A DNA stretch of 64,000 nucleotides. It comes from Hysterangium stoloniferum (lineage: Eukaryota > Basidiomycota > Agaricomycetes > Hysterangiales > Hysterangiaceae). Every line of letters begins with the position of its first letter. Positions within the stretch are counted from its first letter, which is position 1. A model generated the notes under the pieces. It was not told where the DNA came from and made no database searches. It saw only the letters and a list, made by a program, of their open reading frames with translations. Made by a program: the position numbers and the translations under genes. The DNA lies in assembly GCA_015178975.1 (NCBI GenBank), contig WHVD01000053.1:310001-374000 (forward strand), in the 5' to 3' direction. Below, in pieces: positions 55,417 through 64,000 of this stretch.

Positions 55417-56538
55417 TGTTGGAATATGTGGTTTGGAACCCTAAGTACCCACATGTATCCATAGTAGTCCTTATTCATGGCTTTGGTTCTATCCACCATG
55501 CGGTCAATCTGAGTCTGAGTCTGAGTTTGAGTGGTGGTCTATTTGTCCACTAGGGTCACTATTCTGTGCCCCGATCCCCCTTCCCTTCTTTCATTCTAAC
55601 AGGTTATGGGCCCCAGCATTGCCCTGGCAACATCCTCCATTATTCTTTGATCTCTGTGGGATCCACTTCATCAATTCCTTTCTTCTGCTCACAGCACTGT
55701 CTTGCAACATCTATCCACAACTCATTCATGTTTCATATCACCATGCACTGTTGTTGCCTCTGTGCAGCCCCCAACATCCGCCAGCAGACACCTGTGACAC
55801 CAATGTCACAATGTGTCACACCATTGTGACAGTCGTCATCCGGAGTTTTGTAGACATTGTGGAAAGAGCCACAACTAGTTTCTGATGGAAGTTTTGATGC
55901 GCATGACCACTTTTCATCTCCATCCACCTTTCTGATGAATTAAATAATCCCTTTTTGGATCATTTTTGGTCATGGTCTGATGCATACATTCCTGGCATCT
56001 TCTTTCCATCATCTCCACAATATATCATATTCAACAAGTCTAACAACATTCCTTTCCCTTATGGTCCTCCCATGAGCAATACCAGTGCCTCCTTTGATGG
56101 ATTTTGGATTTCCCAGATGTGTTTAGTCTGGATTTGCTGGTATTCTGGTTTTATTTTTCATCTGCCCCCACTTCCTTTCACAATGGAACTCCCAACCTTT
56201 ATTAAAACTTTCTTTTTATGTGGAGACTTCTCTTGTCATCTTTTATTTGGTTATTACTGGCAAGATTTGGTGGGAGCATTTTAATTTGGACTATTGGTGG
56301 ATTATTCAATCTGGTGGGAGTTTTGTTCTTTTGGTTCTCTCACCAGGTGGGAGTGTTGGAATATGTGGTTTGGAACCCTAAGTACCCACATGTATCCATA
56401 CTAGTCCTTATCCATGGCTTTGGTTCTATCCACCATGCGGTCAATCTGAGTCTGAGTCTGAGTTTGAGTGGTGGTCTATTTGTCCACTAGGGTCACTATT
56501 CTGTGCCCTGATCCCCCTTCCCTTCTTTCATTCTAACA
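55417..56538 (+). mobile_element. Non-autonomous copia-type element with LTR-E
   Basis: Two 185-bp LTRs (55417-55601, 56354-56538), flanked by CTTTG (55412-55416, 56539-56543). The 752-bp interior starts with the primer site GGTTATGGGCCCCAG, complementary to the anticodon arm of initiator tRNA-Met. It ends in CACCAGGTGGGAG, a likely polypurine tract. The interior has only short frames and no gag or pol domain. The LTRs are nearly identical by eye. It must rely on a partner element. Confidence 0.93.
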
Positions 56539-56543
56539 CTTTG

Positions 56544-57106
56544 ACACCCTAGAATTTATTTGATGAACATTTGACTTACATACATTCAACTTGTCTCATT
56601 TTGACATCATATACTGTATAATTTCATTCATAGGTCATAGTATAATCATAGTTTAATGAAGAAAGGCATAAAAGGGCAATGAGAAGAGTGAAGGACCTCG
56701 GTCAGAAAATCTCTCCATTGTACATTAGCTGTTTGTATTATTAATCAACTTCCAATCTTGTCTTTCATAATCGTCAAAACTTTTTGACACTAACATCTGT
56801 GAGCCTTTGCAACTGGTATTAGCCTCTTACTTCATTGACAGAGCAAATCTATACTTCATCGAATGAGGCTTCTGTATTTGGTTTAATAGAGTGTATTATG
56901 ATTATAATTTGACTAGATCAACAGAAATTTGAAGACCTTCTTCAACTTAATTATTTGTGAGCCTCTGTGTCCTATATTTTCCTCATGCTTTATCAATAGG
57001 ACGAATTAATACTTCATTGAATGAGGCATCTGCATTCAATATTGTTGAATATTCTTTAATTGTTTATTCAACTTTATTGAGTGAAATCCAATTTGTGTCA
57101 GTATCA
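56544..57106. other. No gene; possible copia LTR end
   Basis: A phrase CACTAACATCTGTGAGCC followed by AACTGGTATTAGCC near 56790-56830 looks like an LTR end plus a primer site. Two diverged ~165-bp repeats (TTCATCGAATGAGGCTTCTG, then TTCATTGAATGAGGCATCTG) follow. No domain is recognised. Confidence 0.4.
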
Positions 57107-57140
57107 AACATTGGAAGAGTTTTTTGAGTCGCTGTACATG
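57107..57140 (-). repeat. Tip of a Tc1 terminal module
   Basis: Read on minus: CAGCGACTCAAAAAACTCTT next to TA at 57139-57140. Only about 32 bp remain. It borders the copia-H RT exactly at the codon where the copia RNase H half at 37729 begins. Confidence 0.75.
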
Positions 57141-57726
57141 AAGGACCCAACTGCACTCTGGTAAGCTTTTGCTTCAACCTCTAGTGCCATCAACTTCATT
57201 AACAATAAATTCAGTTCAATGGGTGTTAAAGCTGGTTTGCAATCCAATGTCCCAAACTGTTCAAGAATGTCAGGGGCATAGTGGCACTGAGATACAAAGA
57301 GAGCACATTCCTTTCAATCCCAAGTTATTTCCATTCCAAGGATCCAACATACCTCACCTAGGTCAGTCATTTCAAAATTCCTTTTTCAAGTCCTCTTTGA
57401 CCCTTTCAACTCCATCAATACAGTGGCTCAAAAAACTGTCCCAATGTTTTCTCATTTTTGAAAGGTTAGGTTGGTATGAACCACTGAGATAAGCAGAAAA
57501 TCTAAGTAAATTATCAAAGGTACTATAGGATCATGGCTTGAAGGTAAGCCTTGATTCATGTGATTTGAATCAAAACCCATTAAAATAATAAATAAAACAA
57601 AACAGCTACTCATTGGGACAGTTTTTTGACCTTTTTTTTTTTGACCTGTGTTCCTACTGTTACATATACAGTATACCAGTACAAGGCAGAGGGAGGTCAT
57701 GGGAACAATAAAACATGTCACATGAC

Positions 57727-58270
57727 AGGCTCTCTTGTTCCGTGACCACCACCTGCCTCTGGGGTTGGGGCCCCGAGTGCTCGTGGTGAGGGGTGGAGAG
57801 GTGGATGACAGTGAACAGGTTTGGGGACCTCTGAATTCACTGCTCTGTCAAAGTCGGTAGCCTTCAGCCGCGCACCAGTGTCGTCTGTGGAACGTCACTG
57901 GCACCTACCAACCATGACTGTTGTCTGGCAGCGGTCTACCCTTCCTACCCACCTCCGACTCCAGCATTCACCTATGCACTAGCAATGCAAGACTTCGGTG
58001 TGCCTGCAGCCCTTGTCGCAATGCCTGCTAGCAGGATCTCGGGCTTTTCTTGGGGCTTCGGCCCAAGGCCTCAAGGCCTCAGCTCTATACCATGTATATA
58101 TCAACATGCCCCCCCTTTGCTTACTAAAATCCCTTCCACACATAGCTCACTCGGAACTTCGTACCACCGTAGCATAGTTTCTCTGGGGGCCTTTTCACCC
58201 CCTAGCCGCAGTTAGCCATTGTTGCTTGAAGTGGGATACAAATATATCAAAAAAAAAAAAAAAAAAAAAA
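57727..58270 (+). mobile_element. GC-rich retroposon (LINE 3' fragment or SINE) in Tc1-3
   Basis: About 520 bp plus an A21 tail, flanked by CATGTCACATGAC (57714-57726 and 58271-58283). Much richer in GC than its host element. No protein domain is seen. The last bases before the tail (GGGATACAAATATATC) resemble the end of LINE-1 (GGTATACAAATGTATT), suggesting a related LINE 3' end. Internal Pol III boxes were not recognised, so a SINE is less likely. Confidence 0.8.
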
Positions 58271-58348
58271 CATGTCACATGACTTTTATTTGTATTTGTT
58301 TGACAGGTTTAAAATGGTTCAACTACATCCTGACTTCTTACCACCATC

Positions 58349-59370
58349 ATGAAATCTATTTCTGCTGCTCAACACTCTTCTATTGTCTCTCTCCTCAATG
58401 AAGGCCATTCCTATTGCCAAATGCAGGAAAGAACTGGTCTAGGCCAAAGTACTGTGAATAAGATTAGTAGGGAAGTGGATGGGAACAAGGAGAACAAGCC
58501 TGGGGGCTGTCCTTCCAAGCTTTCTGGTCATGACAAACAGTCAATAATCCATCAAATCAGCTCTGGACAGCTTGATAATGCAGTTCAGGCTACCCAATTC
58601 ATTAATTCTATCATCTCCAACCCTGTCACACCCCAAACAGTCAGAAATATACTGAAGGAGAATCGTTTTTACTCTGCAACAAAGCAAAAGTGACTATTGC
58701 TCAAAGCCATTCATCGTCAGAAGCAGCTCAAATTCCCCAATATCATGAAAATTGGACTGTGGAGGACTGGAAGAGGGTGTTATGGTCAGATGAGGCCAAG
58801 ATTAACAGGATTGGGTCAGATGGAAAATCATATGTGTGGAAACAAAGAGGAGAACCAGTGTCTGACAGGACTACAACACCAACAGTGAAACATGGAGGAG
58901 AAAATAACCTCATGGTATGGGGTTGTATGGGTTGGAATGGGGTGGGAAAACTCATATAAATGCAGGGGAGGATGGATGCTGAAAAATACTGTCAAATTTT
59001 GGAGCTGGGAGTAGTGGAAAGTTTTGAAAAGTTGGAAAAGGAGGAGGCCAACCATTACTTTCAGCAGGACAATGATCCTAAACATACATCTCAGCAGACA
59101 ACAGAATGGTTTGAGGACAAGGAAATTCAAGTACTATCCTGGCCTTCCCAATCCCCTGATCTTAACCCCATAGAACATCTTTGGGAACATCTCAAATGCC
59201 AACTCCAAAAATATAACACATCACCCAAGAGAGTACATGAATTGTGGGAGAGAGTGGTGGAGAAGTGGAATGCAATCCAACCAGAAGTCTGCCAAGATCT
59301 AATAGAAAGTATGCCTAGAAGGACCAGGGCAGTTATAAAGGAAAAGGGGGGCATACAAAGTACTAGATAG
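58349..59370 (+). pseudogene. Tc1-3 transposase
   Basis: Starts MKSISAAQHSSIVSLLNEGH with a helix-turn-helix (YCQMQERTGLGQSTVNKI). The first catalytic Asp is in RVLWSDEAKIN, the second in HYFQQDNDPKHTS, the Glu in SPDLNPIEHLWEHLK, a DD34E arrangement. It ends VIKEKGGIQSTR. Lesions: a frameshift and TGA near 58690 and a TAA at 58957 (KLI-stop-MQGRMDAEKY). About 340 codons, normal for Tc1. It recognises the terminal repeats and inserts at TA. Confidence 0.93.
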
Positions 59371-60164
59371 TAAAATAATCATAGGTCAAAAAACTGTCCC
59401 AATGAGTAGCTGTTTTGTTCTATTTATTATTCAATGGGTTTTGATTCAAATCACATGAACCAAGGCTTACCTTCAAGCCATGATCGTATAGTACCTTTGA
59501 TAATTTACTTAGATTTTCTGCTTATGTCAGTAATCCATGCCAACCCAACCTTTCAAAAATGAGAAAACATGGGGACAGTTTTTTGAGCCACTGTAGAATT
59601 TGACAGGAGTAGCAGATCATCAACATATACAGCAATGATTACAAGGATCTCTCCTTCACATTTGATGAATATTCCATGGTCTGATTGACAACATGTGAAA
59701 CCCAAGGCTTCAAATTTGGTACATAGTCATTTATACCATTCACAATTTGCCTGCTTGAGACCATACAGGCATTTCTTCAGTCTCCAGACTGTATTTGGCT
59801 TGCAAAAACCAGGAGGTAAGTTTATGTATATCTCTTCCTCAAGGTTGCCATTGAGAAATGCTGTTTTGACATCCATTTGGTGCAGTTCTAGGTCAAGTTC
59901 AGCTGTTAAAGCTAAGAGGGTACAAATTGAGGTGAATTTTACAACAGGGGCAAATATCTCATTGAAATCAATCCCCTCGACTTGGGTAAATCCCTTCACA
60001 ACAAGCCTAGCTTTGTACTGAAGAATTTCACCCTCCAGACCACACTTTATTTTGAATACCCATTTGCAGTCAACAACTTGATGACCCCTTGGTTGTTCAA
60101 CTTTATCATATGTACAACTCAGTCTTGGTGAATGACAGCAGTTCTTCTGAAAGCTATAACAACA

Positions 60165-60449
60165 ATACTCAGTCTCGTAGTATGTAAATGACAATTAGAT
60201 TCTATAATGGCTAACCTATAACAACAATACTAATAAAAGTATCAGTAATTAGTTATTGTTCATTATTTAATAAACATCTACTAACCTCAGTCTCATAGTA
60301 TGTAAACAAGAACTGAACTTTCTAACTCAGACTTATAGCATATATATATAATGCTTTTGACATCACATACACAAATGTATGTGGAGGGTGTGGACCATAG
60401 TGGACAAAAATAGGCACATGACACAGACATGTCACATTATATTCCAAAA
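60165..60449 (-). repeat. LTR-H, 5' LTR of copia-H (truncated)
   Basis: Read from 60449 (TTTTGGAATATAATG) down, colinear with 38583-38894, including TCAAAAGCATTATATATA and TTATTAAATAATGAACAATA. Preceded by ATTAC (plus GTAAT 60450-60454). It fuses to RT near 60165, so leader, gag, protease and integrase were deleted. Confidence 0.78.
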
Positions 60450-60454
60450 GTAAT

Positions 60455-61640
60455 GACTGAATGGCTTGGATAATGGCATCCAGGAGATGTTGGCTAGGTT
60501 GGATGGCATTGTTAGTGAGTGCTTTGATTGCTGCCTGATTGTCTAGTGCAATTAGAATAGACCTGGCACATGGGAACTTGTCAATTAGCTTTAGTGCTAG
60601 CAGACTATTGACTAATTCCCCTATGAAGAAAATTTGTTTTTCTTGTGGTCCTAGATGGAAAAGAAGGTAGTCATTGGTGAGCGGAACTACTGCTGTGGTG
60701 CTGTTGTGATTTTCAAGGCCCAACCTGTCCAAGTTTTATCTGTAAATTGTCAATTTGTGTTCATATATTTTGGGCAGCCTCTTCTTTGTTCTCTGCTCTG
60801 TGGTGTGTAAAGGTGGGTTGCCAGTTTGGGTGGCAGTTGATAGTTTTGATGTTGTGAGGCACAATGGAGCAGTGTTGGATTAGCTTGTGTACACTCAACT
60901 GGTGTCCTTTCCAGGTCCATCACCCAGCAAATCTTATGATAGGGACCAGGGGATGTGGGGTGGGAGAGTGAAGCCAGTCATAACATTTCATGGAAACATA
61001 TGTCTTCAAGAAGGATTTGAATGGGGATAAAGATGTGGAGTTCTAGAACATTTGTTGCAGTGCATCTGAAAGTGCCAGTTATCAGTTTGCATGCTAGACA
61101 TTGTACCTTCTAGATACATCTTGTATGTCCAATGGAACCTAGGTTTCTTGTTTCATTTTTTCTGATTGGGGTGTACCATACTGCTAATGTGTATGTGATT
61201 TTGGATAGTGCCATTGAGATGTATAGCTGTTGTAAAAACTTTGCCAGTAGATCAAATGAGGGTTTGGTTAGGCAATTTATGACCAGTAAGAGTTTTGTCC
61301 CTGCTGCAATTGCCTTGTTAGTGTGGTGATGCTAGCCTAAATCTGTGTCTATTATTACTCCCAGTAGGCATGCATGATCCACACATTTGATTGTTTGGGG
61401 CAAGTTGGTTCTTGTGAAGTCTGGCTGTGAGATATGGCCCCTGGAGGATAGGTGGAGGCATTGAAATTGGAGACTTCAGCTTTGGAGTTGTGTATTAGAG
61501 ACCAGGTCTCTTGTTTGTCAAGAATGTGGTTTAGTATGATACCACATTTGTCAAAGTTGTCTCCAAATGCTACCATAAAGTTGTTGTTGACATAGGCATT
61601 GCTGTCTTCATTGTGTCCCTGAGGTATAAGTACTGCCTTC
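60455..61640 (-). pseudogene. LINE-2 reverse transcriptase end and RNase H N-terminal half
   Basis: On the minus strand from 61640: LPQGHNEDSNAYVNNNFMVAFG matches the RT YxDD region with the Asp pair drifted to NN. It is followed by ETWSLIHNSKAEVSNFNA, LGVIIDTDLG, ALSKITYTLAVWYTPI and, after several stops, an RNase H start (FIGELVNSLLALKLID, LIALDNQAAIKALTNN, QPSQHLLDAIIQAIQSLL). It stops where copia-H inserted. The RNase H C-terminal half is at 38900. RT with RNase H places it in a LINE group such as Tad or I. Confidence 0.82.
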
Positions 61641-61649
61641 CATAGTCAA

Positions 61650-63398
61650 CCAAAACTGAATAAAGGACTCCACAAAGCCATTTGCCTAAGCTTGACTGAA
61701 ATTAACAACACATGCAAACATTTCATCAGTTAATTGGTGTTGCTGCTTCTGACATTGTGAGGATATACTTTGAAACGGCATTAGAAAGTGTAGTTAATAA
61801 TGATTGGAAGTGGTGCCATTAGCTGTTGAGAAGAGAACTGGAACCCAACAATAAAGATATTGAGGATATACAGATGATACTATAAGCACCCAATCACTCA
61901 TTTTCTAATAGCCATGTGCAGCATCAGAGACAAATCCATGGATGGCATCATACTGAACAACATCTAGCATTATTTGTAGCTCCATCAAAGAAGTTTGAAG
62001 GACAAGGATTGTAGTTGGTCCAACCTCACTATAATGTAAAAAATCAGGATGATGAGATCTAAACTCAGCTAACTGTTCCAATCCTGATTCTGCAGTCCCT
62101 CCAATAATCTTATTTCTCTTGTGACCAATTTTCTTCTCATACTGAACATGATCAACATTTAATAGAACTGGGGATATCTCTGTAACAGATTTACCTGGAC
62201 CAGAAAATCCAAGAATGCCAACAGCTAATTGTAGTGAGCCCATTTTTAGATGTCCCTGAAATATTTTGTGGAGCTGAGATCATTCATTGGGAAGATGGAG
62301 TTTATGAGTGGGTCATTGGTGAAGATATGTCACCATTGTGATACATAATCCCATTTTTATAATGAATATGTGTGGACAATACATTGTATGTCATATGATG
62401 TAAATTCTGTCCACAGTCACAACTACATTTTAATTGCTTTTGAATACCAACAGCCCTGGTCTGTGTTATGACCGGAAATCCCGCCGGACTCCAGGCACTA
62501 ACTTATACACACCTGCGCCCTATACGCACCTATTATCAGTTCACCAGAATTCCCACCGGACTCTGTACATCAGACTCGTCTATGTTCGTCTTTGTTACGT
62601 TGTGTTTCAGTCACTGGAATACTCACTGGACTCCGTCCCTGTCTATATCTGACCTCATCCCACGTGTCAGTCACTGGACCCCGCTCAGTAAAACCCGTCA
62701 CCTCTCTAACAGAGCCCCATTCCCATTTTAGTCAAATGACCTGTCATGATTCGGACTCCACTCCCGCTCTGTTTCCCATTATGGTTTATGATTTGTCACT
62801 ATTTGGACTCCGCTCCGTTCTGTCCCGTTCCTAACACCAATTTGGTGTTTACTATTCCCATTTCATGTTTTGCTCATTTCGTTTCGTCATTACTGGATTT
62901 CGGTATGACATTCACTCCACGGTCTATTTAAACTGGCAGATGTTGTACATACAATCCAGTCAGAAAATTGGCTTAGATTCCCCCCAGTAATCTGATACAT
63001 TTTCTGCTCTAAACTCCTACTTGAATTACACCACTCACACTAGTCGGAGCCCACGGGCTCTGGTGCATCTATCTCTCTCACCAATCTCAACTCACGACCC
63101 ACGACCTCCAACCTACAACCTCTGACCCACAACCCCCACCCAGACTCCCTGGGATTCTCGTCTGCCCATCTGAAATTGGACAACACGATCTAGTGAGGGT
63201 GCAGCCTATAAGCTGAAGCCAAGTCCTACCAGATATCCTGCGGGTTTCTCCAGAAACCTGCCCTGTACATATCCAAACAGTCTGAGGCTGAATGACAATA
63301 TCACAGTCAGGATTTTTACAATGTATGATACCCAAACATTTACACTTTGTATGATTTCCACCATCTAAAGTTAAAGAATTTATATCATGGTGTTTATC
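61650..63398 (-). pseudogene. MULE-type transposase relic, split by solo LTR-B
   Basis: On the minus strand: a zinc-type N-terminal region (CLGIIHCKNPDCDIVIQPQT, 63345-63285) continues after the LTR-B as RAVGIQKQLKCSCDCGQNLH. Then come SPVLLNVDHVQYEKKIG, GTAESGLEQLAEFRSHHPDF, TTILVLQTSLMELQIMLDVV, HGFVSDAAHGY and, after a stop, SSVYPQYLYCWVPVLFS and SNHY. The Asp in SDAAHGY is the expected catalytic-type residue. This layout matches Mutator-like transposases that I know from basidiomycetes, from memory only. Fragmentary, with the C-terminus fading at the LINE-2 boundary. Confidence 0.72.
62464..63279 (+). mobile_element. Solo LTR-B in the MULE relic
   Basis: 816 bp, TGTTATGACCGG...ATCCAAACA, flanked by GTCTG (62459-62463, 63280-63284). 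The shared motif GGTGCAGCCTATAAGCTGAAG is at about 63199. Confidence 0.95.
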
Positions 63399-64000
63399 TG
63401 TTAGGATCCCATCATTTCAGACCCTGCAACTTGTTTCTCATTATAAAACCCTCATCATCTCATTATCAGTGCCCCCACCTACATCATTATTCCTCACAGC
63501 TCCCCTAATACTTGTTCATAATGAACTAGTGACCAATTCCATCTTCACTCCATCTGCTCCTCCATTTCCATATCCATGCATTTGCCACCTAATATTGTTT
63601 CTTAGTACTATACATTACTTTCCATTGCTCCCTGCCTTGTCATAACTTCCTTCTGATCCATCTTACACCTCATTTCTCTGATTGGCCTCCTGCTAATCCA
63701 TCTCAATGTAGTATAAAGCTTGTTTCATGTACACTACAGTTCTCCAGTTTGGATATCGACTTAGATTACATAGCTTAGATTAGCCCCTCTTAGTTTTTTG
63801 CCTTCCCCTTTCATCACTATATTATCAAGAGTGGTCTTTGGCAAGCCACAACCCTCTACCTCTCAACTCTTAGTGATTCAGCCCTGCAGTCAATTAAGCT
63901 AAGTGTTGACTCTTACTCATACCATACTATCTGCTCTGTTTGAAATTCCAGAGCACCCTGACAGTTTGTGTGAGGGTGCAACACATAAGTTGAAGCCAAG
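63399..64000 (+). repeat. LTR-D, cut by the window end
   Basis: Begins TGTTAGGATCCC. A TATAAAG box is at about 63712 and the shared motif (GAGGGTGCAACACATAAGTTGAAGCCAAG) is at the very edge. Related to 31020-31430. The other end and target duplication are outside the window. Confidence 0.7.

Larger units (their letters stand above)
57421..59593 (+). mobile_element. Tc1-3: Tc1/mariner element with both ends
   Basis: TA at 57419-57420 and 59594-59595. Ends CAGTGGCTCAAAAAACTGTCC and its inverse. Each end is a ~210-bp module (57421-57631, 59384-59593); the two are inverted copies of each other, and each also has its own inner inverted repeat (CTCAAAAAACTGTCC... against GGACAGTTTTTTGACC). The transposase lies between, and a retroposon is inserted upstream of it. 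Confidence 0.92.
57141..60130 (-). pseudogene. Copia-H reverse transcriptase, split by Tc1-3
   Basis: Upper part 60130-59596: QPRGHQVVDCKWVFKIKCG, ARLVVKGFTQVEGIDFNE, FAPVVKFTSICTLLAL, HQMDVKTAFLNGNLEEEIYI, CLYGLKQANCEWYK and the catalytic YVDDLLLLSNS, in nearly continuous frame. Lower part 57418-57141: LIDGVKEDLKKEF, GEVCWILGMEIT and AYQSAVGSFMY in broken frames. Tc1-3 (57421-59593) sits between them at TA. Gag, protease and integrase are missing. LTR-H abuts at about 60165. Confidence 0.9.

Noticed and set aside
55602..56353. Protein-coding interior of the LTR-E element
   Set aside because: The frames are short, unrelated to gag or pol, and rich in non-conserved stops.

Overview
This window is a densely nested transposable-element graveyard from a filamentous fungus, most likely a basidiomycete (Agaricomycete). 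That inference rests on short GT-AG introns (about 38-70 nt) in the two spliced gene relics, on chromodomain Ty3/Gypsy elements, and on Helitron, Tc1/mariner, MULE, copia and RNase H-bearing LINE relics of the kind common in such genomes. I see no intact cellular gene. The only recognisable host-type gene is a partial OPT-family oligopeptide transporter at about 41.0-42.9 kb. All family names used here (Gyp-A, Gyp-B, LTR-B to LTR-H) are local labels.

Layout. 1-1.3 kb: Helitron helicase tail. 1.4-1.8 kb: an 18-bp minisatellite. 3.8-4.6 kb: broken Tc1 transposase. 4.6-8.4 kb: degenerate plus-strand Gyp-B copy. 8.4-28.0 kb: minus-strand Gyp-B element carrying an antisense spliced pseudogene. It is split by a 12-kb plus-strand Gyp-A element (11221-23282, target duplication CCAGT) that has a large extra ORF after pol. 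28.0-30.5 kb: third Gyp-B copy, split by a miniature LTR element (TRIM) whose two 255-bp LTRs each carry a tRNA-like gene; one LTR is split by a solo LTR. 31.4-35.5 kb: Tc1 end and a large Helitron Rep/helicase relic. 35.5-39.2 kb: Tc1, LINE and copia pieces. 39.7-43.4 kb: Helitron N-terminal half followed by the OPT gene fragment. 43.5-51.6 kb: two solo LTR-B copies with other LTR elements nested in them. 52.1-54.0 kb: minus-strand Helitron helicase. 54.6-56.5 kb: LTR relics and a non-autonomous copia-like element. 57.1-60.4 kb: copia RT split by a complete-ended Tc1 element. 60.4-63.4 kb: LINE and MULE relics, the MULE split by a solo LTR. 63.4-64.0 kb: start of another LTR.

Interactions. 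None of the autonomous elements has an unbroken coding frame. Target-site duplications give a clear insertion order, for example old Gyp-B, then TRIM, then solo LTR-C. The in-frame stops in Gyp-A gag-pol are nearly all TGA and many LTR differences fall at CpG, which fits decay by cytosine methylation and deamination. Copia and LINE halves at 37.7-39.2 kb (+) and 57.1-61.6 kb (-) rejoin exactly if the roughly 21.6 kb between them is inverted. The most novel-looking items are the tRNA-bearing TRIM, the third ORF of Gyp-A, the Helitron-adjacent OPT fragment and a 26-30 nt motif shared near the 3' end of three otherwise unrelated LTR families.
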